DNA of 64,000 nt from Callipepla californica brunnescens (taxonomy: Eukaryota; Chordata; Aves; Galliformes; Odontophoridae), in contig JALIRH010000039.1 of the NCBI GenBank assembly GCA_023055505.1, positions 2,790,001 to 2,854,000 of the forward strand. Direction: 5' to 3'. Made by a program: the position numbers and the translations under genes. Below are positions 55,709-64,000 of the stretch, in pieces; the first letter of the stretch is position 1; every line of letters begins with the position of its first letter. The notes beneath the pieces are model-generated. The model was not told the DNA's origin. It did no database searches and worked only from the letters and a program-made list of their open reading frames with translations.

Positions 55709-58700
55709 AAACCTTCCACCAATCACCCATAGGACCATAAATTTGACATTTCCCACAGTTTCTTTGAGGCACTGATGTTGCTGTGTCAGCAGTATGTCCC
55801 AAATCTTGTGTTGTATTGTTTGAAAAGGAACAGTCCAACTTTCAGGGGAGCTGAAATGTTTTTCTTCACTGTCCAACCATTCCCGTGCCGCCGGCCCGCT
55901 GAGGACCACAAAGCACACCTCTCAGACGAGGGCTGCTTTCATCCAAAGCGGGTTTGGCTTGCGCTCGCGGGGCCGCCTCGGTCAGCGGACGGAGAACACA
56001 GGCAGAGGCATTTCATCCGCGTTACAAAGCCGACATCAGAGCTTGCTCGGTGGGCACGCAGGGACCGATGGCGGGAGGGAGAGGAAAAGGGGCCTCAAGA
56101 AAACACGGCACTAAATTTATCCCACTGCAGTTCCCGTTGGGTGATGTAAAGAACAAGCTCGGCCCAAAGACTGAGTTATGGGCTGTGACACGGCCTGCAG
56201 TTATTGTAAAATAGTTTTTACTCTGCATTGAACGAATTCTTTGGCCTCCAACCCTGCAGCACATCCTGCTGCAGGCGAGCTGAGGGGCTTCCCTTCCTCT
56301 GCTGGCACCCTCACCCCGTGGCAGCAGAGGATCTTGCCCTCCTCCCTCGACTGGTTGGTGTGTGGGATCCTGAGTCCCAAACACCATCGCTGTCAGTTCC
56401 ACCACTGATGGGTACGCTCCAGTCTGGTCACTGAACCCACAGAGCCACGCTCCCTCTAGACGCTACAGTAGCTAATGGTTTGTAAAGAAAGCAGATCAAG
56501 TTAGATAAAGATTAAATAGGTTTAACAGCACTTCTGTTTCAAAGGGGTATTCAGAGAATTAATGTTGACGAAGTTCTTTGATCTCGGATGAAAGATGCTT
56601 CAGAAATGTAAAATATCGTTGTTATTTGTCATCTCTGTGGCCGTGCAATTTGTCTCAGAAATCACATTTTTGAAAACACACGTGGAAGCCTTCAGTGCAG
56701 CCCCACCTGCTTAATTTTTCTAGCAGAGTTTCAGAAAAGGTGATGGGATTGTTTGTGATTGCATGCAGTACAGTGGACATCTGGAGTCCATGGTGCAACC
56801 TGCCACGGCGTTCTTCATTTCAGCTCCGTGGTTTGATGCTATGCAGTAACAAACTGACCACAGTGCAGAGATTCTGAAAGCAGCTCCCGAGTCCTTCCTG
56901 CATGCTTTACTTCCTGTGCATTGGCATCATTTGGACTAAATTGCATTTTTATTGCTAACCCTGCACGCAGAATGCAGTCTGACTGAGGTCCCATGAACTG
57001 CTCGAGCAGCATCTCAGCTCTGGACAATGACAGACTTCAGAATTGTGTTCTCTCACTACAGTATGATAAAGCCCCTCACGCGTCTGCCCTGCCAGCACGC
57101 ACACGGATGGGAATACTGTTCAAAATGGCAGAGGAAGCAGTCAGAAGTCAGGGAGGTGGTTATGTTCGGTCTGTTTTTTATTTTTGGACAACTGCTTTGT
57201 TTCTTTTGAACAGCCGACTTCTATGCAAACCCTTTTCCAAATGTAACATTGCACCTCTTACTTTTTTGGAAGGTTTGTTTCAGGAAAAAAAAAAAAAAGC
57301 CATCAGTCATATTTTTAGCTGGGTAACGTTAGCTTGCTTTGTCCAAGTGAAGTTCTCAGCCTCGGTAGCGCGGTGCTTGCTAAGAGGCACACGCGACAAA
57401 GCATTAAGTACAACAGAATATTCCTTTGCAGGATTCCCTTTGTTGCAGACATTATTTATGACATTTTAGTCAATATTTGCATGGCAGACTGTCCAAAATT
57501 ATTTTGTTTTAGGCACATCACTGATAACTGGACCCATACTCTTTATCATTCTTTTACATTCATTAGTCACTCTGTGTGTTTTTAACATTTTAAAACACTC
57601 ATGCAATTCAAAGGGAAATAGATTTCAGCCAAAACGCCTTCAAAATTATCTTTTTTCCTTTGAGTTATTCAGCGATTTTTAACACTTCGTATGTTTGATG
57701 TTTTTTTCTTTAGTCTCAGCAAGGCAAAGTTTTTGCAGGCTTTGACTGTGCTAAAGATAGGATTTTGATAGAAAAAGGAAAAAAAAAAAAAAAGGGAGGT
57801 AAACTGAACTTAATGTGAAAATGTTACCAGGCATGGCGTGAGGTGCAGCCAGACACAGAAACTGGCTATTTTGCCTCCTGTGGAAAAGGTACTTTCAAAA
57901 AAGAAAAAATAAAATAAAAATAAAAAATAAATAAAAAAAAGGAATACAACAGAACTAATTAGCAGATATTCTAATGCAAGAAAATGTTGCTGTTAGTAAA
58001 GTTTCTTCAATATGCCAGAAAGCAGATGGTGGCAATGGAATAGCGTTTTCTTTTGCCAGCTTTTCTATATGCTTTCTAAACCTGCAAGAGCTTTTGCTAT
58101 TCAGTATTCAAATTTCTGACACTCTATGATCTTTTTCATCTTAAAACAGAAATAGAAATTGAAACTTAAAAATGTAATCAAGTCAAGCTGTCTGTTCATC
58201 AGATCATAACCATGGCTTTAAAAGTTTGATTAAAATTTTGTCTACACGGTGTAGTTCTAGGTTCTGAGAGCGCTGGGCTTTTCTGCTTTTCATTTTCACA
58301 CTCAGAATCTAGTTTTGCAGGACTGGGACCAAGTGGAAATAAATAGATTTTAGGTGACATTTCCGGAACCAGTGGTTTAATCTGAATCTTTTTCAATGTG
58401 TATGTGGAGGAAGGAGTCTGATCCCACGCCTACACGTCCTGGTGTTTCATAGATTTGTAAGGACCCGGTGCCCTTTGAGATTTTGGTGCGGTTCCCCTTC
58501 TCCGTTATTTGTGACCATGGTGCCTTAGACTTTGCGGTGTGGTACCGAGCCTGCAGGATGTTGTTTCTCTCGGCGTTTTAACTTGAGCTACTACTTGCAT
58601 GGCGTACAAATCCAGCAGAACACAGGACCAGGAGGCTGCCTACCAAAAGGCTGCTTTTTTTTTCCGCCTGAGTCTGTGTTGTTGATGCCAACATGATACT

Positions 58701-60539
58701 GATGTAACAAAACGCGTCCTGATTTTTATGGTAATTCTCTGTTCTTCTTTGCAGTCTGCAATATTGTGAGAGTAGAAACACATCCATGGAACAGCAATCG
58801 ATGGCAGTTCTTTGTAGGCAGAATCCTATGACTTCAGTTTGGGAAAGGCTTTGGGCTGGTGGCAATATTTCTGCAATTATTTTCAAGAACTGGGCAAGAG
58901 AAGAGTAAGGTGGGCAGGGAGGAAAGGGAGCCATCAAGCAGGTTTTTTTTTTTCTGCTGTATAATTTTATATATCTGGATGTGTTTTTGCCAGCAGTTTA
59001 ATTTTGCAGAAAGCTTAAGAAAACCTGAAATGGAAATTTTTTGCATGCCACGGTGAACTCCTTGGAGTGCGCAGAACAAGGAAAAGACATCTGCCAGAAG
59101 GAAAAAAATAAAAAATAAAAAATTGCTGCTATCACCAAATATGTACTTACCAGGGGCTGAAATGGGAGCCAAGAGGGAAGGTGTCAGGTACATTAAAATG
59201 AAAGGGGATTGTGAAAGCAGGGCGGCGAGTGCAGATCCATAATAAAAAATAAACACCTGAACTTTGTTCAGATTGCCCCATCTGTAACTTGGTCTTAGCG
59301 CTATTGACAAAAACTCCGTGAAATATTGGTTCACCTTTTCATTATTCCTTAAATAATCACACCTATTTTTATTATCAACATTATCTTTCCTCGTGTGAAA
59401 CAGGATAATCCTTAATAGTAAAAAAAAACAGGCCCATTTCTCTCAAGTATTCTTTGTTCTGTTTGATGTATGGATTCCTACCTGAATCCTGTGTTAGGAG
59501 TAATAGTGCACCTGCCCTTCGGGCTGGCAGAGCAGGATGCTGGGGCCGTGCCTGCTGTCACTGCCCGGTGAGGGCTTTTCTCTGTTGTTGCTGGCTGGGA
59601 AGGCTTGGACGGCTCTGGCTGTGGCAGAACTTAGCAAGAGGCAGGGCTGAAATCTGGGAACGCTGTGATGGTCTCCAGAAACAGCTCGCTTATTAGTGAG
59701 ATGCGAGAAAAGCGAGCTTTGGAAGCCGCCGCAGAAGGCTGTGCTCATTGTCAGAGTCTGGAATCGGAGCAGTTCCCTTTTTCCTGCCTGCCAGGGAGAA
59801 GCCTTGAACCTCCCGACGCCCGCAGCTCGGCGCTTTGGCCAGGGCAGGGCAGCCCCAAGCCCAGCATGGGAAAGGATGGGACTGGGCACAAGGAGAAGAG
59901 CTGAGAGCATTGTGCCCATGTCCCAGAAGGACGAGTTTGCCACAATAAATAAATAGCAAGGGGGTGACGGGTAGAGATTAATTGGGGGAACATACTACAG
60001 CCAACGGAGCCTCACCATATGGTGGATATAATCCTGCCTTGCTGATGTTACTTCACTCAGCAGCGTAACATTGCATAGAGTCCAACCTGGAGACTTTTCC
60101 CAATGCAACCTGGTGTGCTCTTCACTATTTCATCTCCGCTTCCTTTCTGTATGATGTAAGTCATTGCAAAAATGGCTCGGTGGCCACCTTGTTGTTACTG
60201 TTTGGTTGAGTTAGGCAGTGCTCCGAGGAGAAGGGTAGAGATCGTAGATTCATAAGGGTTGGAAAATGAAAACGAACAAGAAATGAAATGCAAGAGAAGG
60301 CTAAACTGGAAATATCCCTTGTGGGGCAATTTTGGCCCCACTCGACAAGCACTTTTCTGGGCAGTGTGCTGAAGGCTTTCTAGGAGAGCCGTGGCAGTGC
60401 CGCTGCGGTGGTGCTCCGTGAGCATGGCTCCTGGCTCCTTCCTCCTCCTGGAAGCGGTGCTCTGGAGGTGAATCACTTCACCTCTGTGTGCCCCCAGCCC
60501 TTGGCAGAGCGGGCACGGTTACACTCACCTTTCCCACAG
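55709..60539. other. Non-coding single-copy stretch
   Basis: No gene is supported; the largest frames are 158 codons (plus, 56993-57469) and 166 codons (minus, 58834-59334) and carry no domain. There are A runs near 57282-57298 and 57778-57795 and an A/T-rich tract at 57896-57941. Perfect octamer ATTTGCAT at 57475-57482. GTAGATTCATAAGGGTTGGAA at about 60244 faintly resembles antisense CR1 but is too short to call. Confidence 0.5.
57896..57941. repeat. (A)n T-interrupted low-complexity tract
   Basis: A-rich simple sequence of the AAAAT type, next to AAAAAAGAAAAAAT. No retroelement body is visible. Confidence 0.8.
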
Positions 60540-60780
60540 AGGTGCCGTAAAGCTTTGCTTAATGTTAATAAGATGTTTTAATTTCCAGGGTAAAAGGACG
60601 TTCTATAAATACACATTAGAAGTCGTAATAGTTTTAATGGATGCCATTATTTTATAACAGTGCTTTTCTAGTTTGAGAAATTTTTTACCGGTTCGCAATT
60701 ACTACAGAACCCGTTTTTGTTAATTAAAGATTGACATCCGGGCAAAATGTGCAGAATTGTTCTATAAATTCTGATCGGTG
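60540..60780. promoter_or_regulatory. Enhancer-like block
   Basis: The block contains GCTTAATGTTAATAAG, AAGTCGTAATAG, CCATTATTTTATAAC, TTACCGGTTCGCAATTAC and TTGTTAATTAAAGATTGAC. CpGs remain in AT-rich context, and TAATTA-type cores are frequent. There is no repeat or coding signal. Candidate conserved element, untested. Confidence 0.35.
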
Positions 60781-60911
60781 TGTGCTGAGCATGCCCAGCA
60801 CCCACCCTCCAGCACTCGGGGGCTGTCAGTGCAGCCCTTGAGCTCTTACAACAACTCCTTGCTGCCCGTGCTCGCCAGTTTGATGGCTCCTAAATAGAAT
60901 GGTTCAAATAT

Positions 60912-60966
60912 TTCAAAGCACTTGAGATTCGTATAGCGCGAAGCAATTTAAAATTATTGTACTGCA
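60912..60966 (+). repeat. Possible MIR-like tail
   Basis: AAAGCACTTGAGATTCGTAT and AGCGCGAAGCAATTTAAAAT followed by TATTG resemble the AAAGCGCTTTGAGAT...GGCGCTATATAAATGCAAAG...TATTATT tail of MIR/L3-type elements. Similarity is weak and could be chance. Confidence 0.3.
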
Positions 60967-61940
60967 ATTAATTTTAAATAACTGAGTCCCGCATATGTCT
61001 AGAAACCCATACAGATCCAAATGGAAGCTCTCTAAAAATTGAAATGATTCAATAAATTTAAATCACTCTGAAGAAATGGATGTAAGTACTGTAAATCATT
61101 GCGTGAGGGGGATAGGCAAATTTTGTAGAAGTGAATCTGAGGGTAGAGACTCTAATTAGATTTCTTATTTTGGGGTTTATGGCGATGAAATGTAGGTTAA
61201 TTTATACTTCCCAGGGATACGAGGGCAGCTCGTGTTGATCCATATGGTTCCTTGTAGCTCGTACATAGGCTGCTTCTTTTTATTTCCCAAGATTACCGAA
61301 ACTTTGCAATCCAACTTTGCACGTATATATTTTTTTTTCTGTTACAAATATCTTTCCCTCCAAATCTGTATAAAAAGACATGAGAAAAAAATATCGGCCC
61401 ACAGCTAGAAATGCCAAATGTATTTTTAAATGCAGCTAAAAAAGAGCTGCTGGATCCAATGCCGTACGGCAGAAAGGAGCGCTTTATGGAGCCAGGCTGC
61501 TCCATGGAGGTGAATTTTCCTGAGCCCAGATCAGCGATCCAGGTACGAGCTGTATCTGCAGACACCAAAGTGGATTACGGCCCGGAGGCCGCTCTTGCTG
61601 GCAGCGCATTCTGTCCTTGCCTTGCAGATGGATCAGAAAGATGCTATCTAGTACAGGAAGGCCAGTAGGGATCCTGATGGCAGAAGTCATGCCACTTCCC
61701 CTGGCTCTAAAGAGGACAGCAGCACGTTCTGCTGCGGCTCTGGGACCAGACTCCCACAGCACTGCAGCCGTGACCCCTCCATCTCAGCCCCCAGCACCTG
61801 GTGGGGCCCTTAGCACAAAGTGGTGGGCAGTAGTGTCCGTGGGACTTATTCCGTGCCTGGTGGGTGCTTCCACAGAGCGGGCAAGAGGGGCCCCTCCGCA
61901 GGGCCTTCCTTAGGGCCTTACCTTACTTTTAGACAGTTGT
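60967..61940. other. Non-coding stretch with one exon-like interval
   Basis: No gene is supported. Within it, 61436-61542 is bounded by AG and GT and open in one frame, discussed as a finding. 61540-61900 is GC-richer, with open frames of about 90 codons on both strands. Confidence 0.45.
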
Positions 61941-62280
61941 CATTATCTTTGTCTAAAGGTCATGGCTAAATTGAATAAAAGGAAAGCTGTGTGTTCCTGT
62001 CGATGCACAATGGCAGTATTGACTTTCCTAATCCAGTTTGCTGAGGGGTGAGAGAATTAAATTAGATATCTAAGCACAGAAATTGAGAGCCTTTGAAAAC
62101 AAAGATAAGGAGACAGCCTGTATTTTCCTTTTCCTGGGAGCTCTGGGCTCAAGATTTTGCAGGTGTGTCATCTGATCCATGGCTTGCATCGATCAAAACT
62201 GTGCCAATGCATATTTAATTAGCAAGGGGACCCTGGATGCATTATGGCCATCATCCCCATATTGAATGGACTGTCAGACT
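61941..62280. promoter_or_regulatory. Enhancer-like block
   Basis: The block contains TCTAAAGGTCATGG (nuclear-receptor half site), CCTAATCCAG (OTX/bicoid-type TAATCC), TTAAATTAGATATC, AAAACAAAGATAAGG (SOX/TCF-like next to a GATA core), CATCGATCAAAAC and TTTAATTAGC. The variety of intact motifs and lack of repeats make it a plausible enhancer. Confidence 0.37.
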
Positions 62281-62499
62281 TGGTGAATGCCTCCCCACCC
62301 CCCCGCCTCGTTGTTTGGGGAGCTTCTGCATTTTGTCTGAGCAGCTAAAAGTTTCTTTGTTTTTAGCTGGTGATGCATACAGCACCGCTGAGGAGAATAC
62401 AAACAAGTAAAGTCCTAAAGTGTTTATTTTGTCTAGGAAAAAGGGCTGAACCGATCGCGGTCCTTTGGGTAACGGATTTTTGTATCTCTCGGAATTGAA

Positions 62500-62825
62500 A
62501 AAAAAAAAAAATCAGACTCGCATGATGTTTACTTTAGGAATATTTCATTATAACAAATAAAATCTGCGCCCTGGGATTTCTTAAGGAAGCCTTTGATGAC
62601 GATTTGAATTAAGTCAAAATTAACGTTTGCTACTGCAAAGGAATAAATAGAAAACGTTCCAGAAATGAATCAGTAAGCAGGAATCAAAGGCTGTAAACCG
62701 TTTTAAAAACAAACATTTAGAAGTGAATCAAATACTCGTTTGTAATATCAAGGAACAAATATGGGAATACAGAGATTCCCCGCATTCTGGGCTATCGCGC
62801 GATAGCAGTAAATCATTTATGGGCT
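62500..62825. promoter_or_regulatory. Possible enhancer-like block
   Basis: This AT-rich unique DNA includes GACGATTTGAATTAAG, AAATTAACGTTTGC, GTTCCAGAAATGAATCAG and the palindrome around CGCGCGAT at 62796-62803 (TATCGCGCGATA). The palindrome is notable because CpG-rich motifs seldom survive in AT-rich surroundings. Regulatory meaning is inferred. Confidence 0.3.
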
Positions 62826-62849
62826 GGCAAGAACAAAGAAAGTTGATTT

Positions 62850-63070
62850 AAAACGGAACCGCGTTGGTTCGGCACTGGGGTCCCGCGTCCTCCTGGCGGA
62901 GTTCCTCGTCCATCCACCGCCGGGAGGGAGGGCACCCCGAAGGCCCACGTCCCGAGGAGCCCGCCCGGCGCTTTGTCTGCGCCCACCGTGCCACAAAGGC
63001 ACTGCCTGGCAGACAGATGCGGCGCGCCCGGCGTGCGCACAATGCCGAGCAGCAGACTGCGGGCACATGG
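62850..63070. promoter_or_regulatory. Small CpG island
   Basis: Dense CpGs (ACCGCGTTGG, CGTCCTCCTGGCGG, CCCGCCCGGCGC, GGCGCGCCCGGCGTGCGC) over about 220 bases. No CCAAT box, YY1 pair or TATA box is obvious. It may be a small promoter or an unmethylated enhancer island serving the block just downstream. Confidence 0.45.
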
Positions 63071-63104
63071 CTGGGTCCCATTCAGGCTCATCAGCATAGT
63101 CTAG

Positions 63105-63400
63105 CTGGCTGTTTTGTTGCTAGTCTGCTTACGGGGTGGCTTAGGAGCGTCTTGCCGGTGGAGTAACAAGGAGGTTTTTTTTTGGCCACAAAAGTTTTGT
63201 GGCAAGGGCTCATGGGAAAATCATTTGCATACATCTTGTTACAAAGGCTGACTACTTCCTGGCTTAGACAAAGTGTTGCCTGATAAACAGACTTAACACA
63301 CAAATGTCTGTCTGGAATAAACAACAGCAAGCTTTGATTTACATTTCCATTATCAAAGATAATCTCTTTCCCAGTGTACAGGAATTAAGACTCCTTGCCC
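63105..63400. promoter_or_regulatory. Strong enhancer-like block
   Basis: It holds a perfect octamer ATTTGCAT (63223-63230), the nearly contiguous inverted GATA pair ATTATCAAAGATAAT (63349-63363) that also contains the TCF/LEF site ATCAAAG, a second TCF/LEF site GCTTTGAT (63331-63338), TGATAAACAGAC (forkhead-like) and repeated TGTCTGTCTGG (SMAD-like). Such a mix within 300 bases of unique DNA next to a CpG island is the most enhancer-like sequence in the last 20 kb. Activity is inferred. Confidence 0.45.
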
Positions 63401-63404
63401 GATA

Positions 63405-63560
63405 GAAACCAGGCTGCCATGGCGGGGTCTCACCACCGCCGGCCCATGTGTGTCAGGCGGAGGGACGCGGCGCTGCCCGGGCACAATGGGCCTGGCGAGC
63501 TGTCGTGGACGTGTGCGTGTGACAGTGCAGCGTGTAACAACGGGGCGCTTTGAACTCCCT
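63405..63560. promoter_or_regulatory. Small CpG island
   Basis: CpG-dense segment (CACCGCCGGCCC, GGGACGCGGCGCTGCCCGGG, GTCGTGGACGTGTGCGTG). It directly follows the enhancer-like block and might pair with the CpG cluster at 62850 to form one island broken by the AT-rich block. Confidence 0.4.
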
Positions 63561-63971
63561 GCAAAAGTTGGCTAGAAAGCGATGGCTGGAGCTCAACGGA
63601 GAGCCGGGCCTTCCTGAAGTGAAATAGTAGTAGCCACCGAAATAGCCATAAATAATAATTGCGGCATATACGGAGCGGTGCGTGTGAGTTTACATTATAA
63701 TGTATAATGAAGGGAAAGTGAGTGTAAAAAGCCTCGGTCCTGTTGCTGGTTTCTGTTTGTAAATCCCTTAAGCTCGCCACGTAAGGTTGTATATAAAGGA
63801 GCATGATTTAGATTTTTATTAAACATATATAAATCTTTGGTAGAATCCGTGCCCAAAACTATAGATGAAAAATTTATTGCATGAGCACAACCCAGCCGTA
63901 TAAATATTTTATTACAAATAGGACTCTGAAACTTGAATAAAATATGTCAGTTTATTATACAATATGTCCAC
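63561..63971. other. AT-rich end of the window
   Basis: No gene. The part 63640-63960 is AT-rich with many TATATAAA/AATAAAAT-like words (GTATATAAAGG at about 63788, CGTATAAATATTTTATT at 63897). A TATA-like word alone does not support a promoter here. Confidence 0.45.
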
Positions 63972-63988
63972 CCCCCCCCCCCTCCCCA
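63972..63988. repeat. Poly(C) tract
   Basis: A C-rich run of about 17 bases, with an internal T, a few bases before the window ends. Confidence 0.85.
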
Positions 63989-64000
63989 AACATGCTGAGA

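Noticed and set aside
60244..60270. Possible antisense CR1 fragment
   Set aside because: GATTCATAAGGGTTGGAA resembles the antisense CR1 end but is too short and lacks the octamer tail.
63786..63800. TATA-box promoter (GTATATAAAGG)
   Set aside because: AT-rich surroundings make such words common; no downstream exon or accompanying promoter elements.
1..64000. CRISPR arrays, integrated viruses, bacterial-type operons, rRNA genes
   Set aside because: No spaced direct-repeat array, no LTR pair or viral-type frame, no ribosome-binding-site-led gene runs and no rRNA-like sequence were found; the window is vertebrate non-coding DNA.

Overview
This window reads as vertebrate, most likely bird, nuclear DNA with no protein-coding gene that I can support. 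Bird origin is inferred from three things. One short fragment matches the 3' end of a CR1 LINE, including its ATTCTRTG-type tail (45794-45829). Interspersed repeats are very sparse. The remaining recognisable repeats are old, diverged MIR-like (CORE-SINE) fragments and short palindromic elements built around CCATTGACTTCAATGG, which are typical of sauropsid genomes. I cannot name the species or the locus. Every open frame is short (238 codons at most), and none shows a recognisable domain, coding-like composition or a convincing exon chain. The 64 kb therefore looks intergenic or deeply intronic.

Layout. 1-7.2 kb: single-copy AT-rich DNA with one MIR-like fragment (4691-4800) and two enhancer-like stretches (4880-5200, 5215-5600). 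7.3-8.8 kb: the strongest functional signal, a CpG-rich promoter-like island with two YY1-type sites, a CCAAT box, a GC box and an overlapping E-box/CRE, bordered by purine tracts and a GGGCT tandem repeat. 8.8-39.3 kb: mixed single-copy DNA that keeps scattered CpGs, several enhancer-like blocks (21.2, 22.2, 27.2, 27.8 and 36.0 kb), a 24-base G run at 22.6 kb, and ancient repeat pieces at 16.0, 17.6, 26.6, 28.9, 29.9-30.9 and 34.3 kb. 39.3-42.7 kb and 44.6-50.3 kb: AT-rich and visibly CpG-poor. Between them, at 42.75-43.95 kb, is a GC-richer island with a 19-bp-period cluster of YY1-like motifs. 50.3-60.5 kb: unremarkable single-copy DNA. 60.5-64 kb: enhancer-like blocks, two small CpG clusters and an A+T-rich end.

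How it may work. Many islands of AT-rich, homeodomain- and octamer-motif-bearing sequence, an orphan CpG-island promoter, retained CpGs and very few young repeats together resemble the regulatory surroundings of a developmental gene lying outside the window. That is inference. The decisive tests are multi-species alignment, RNA/CAGE mapping and methylation data. I found no CRISPR array, integrated virus, tRNA, rRNA or convincing microRNA hairpin, and no evidence of a novel coding system.
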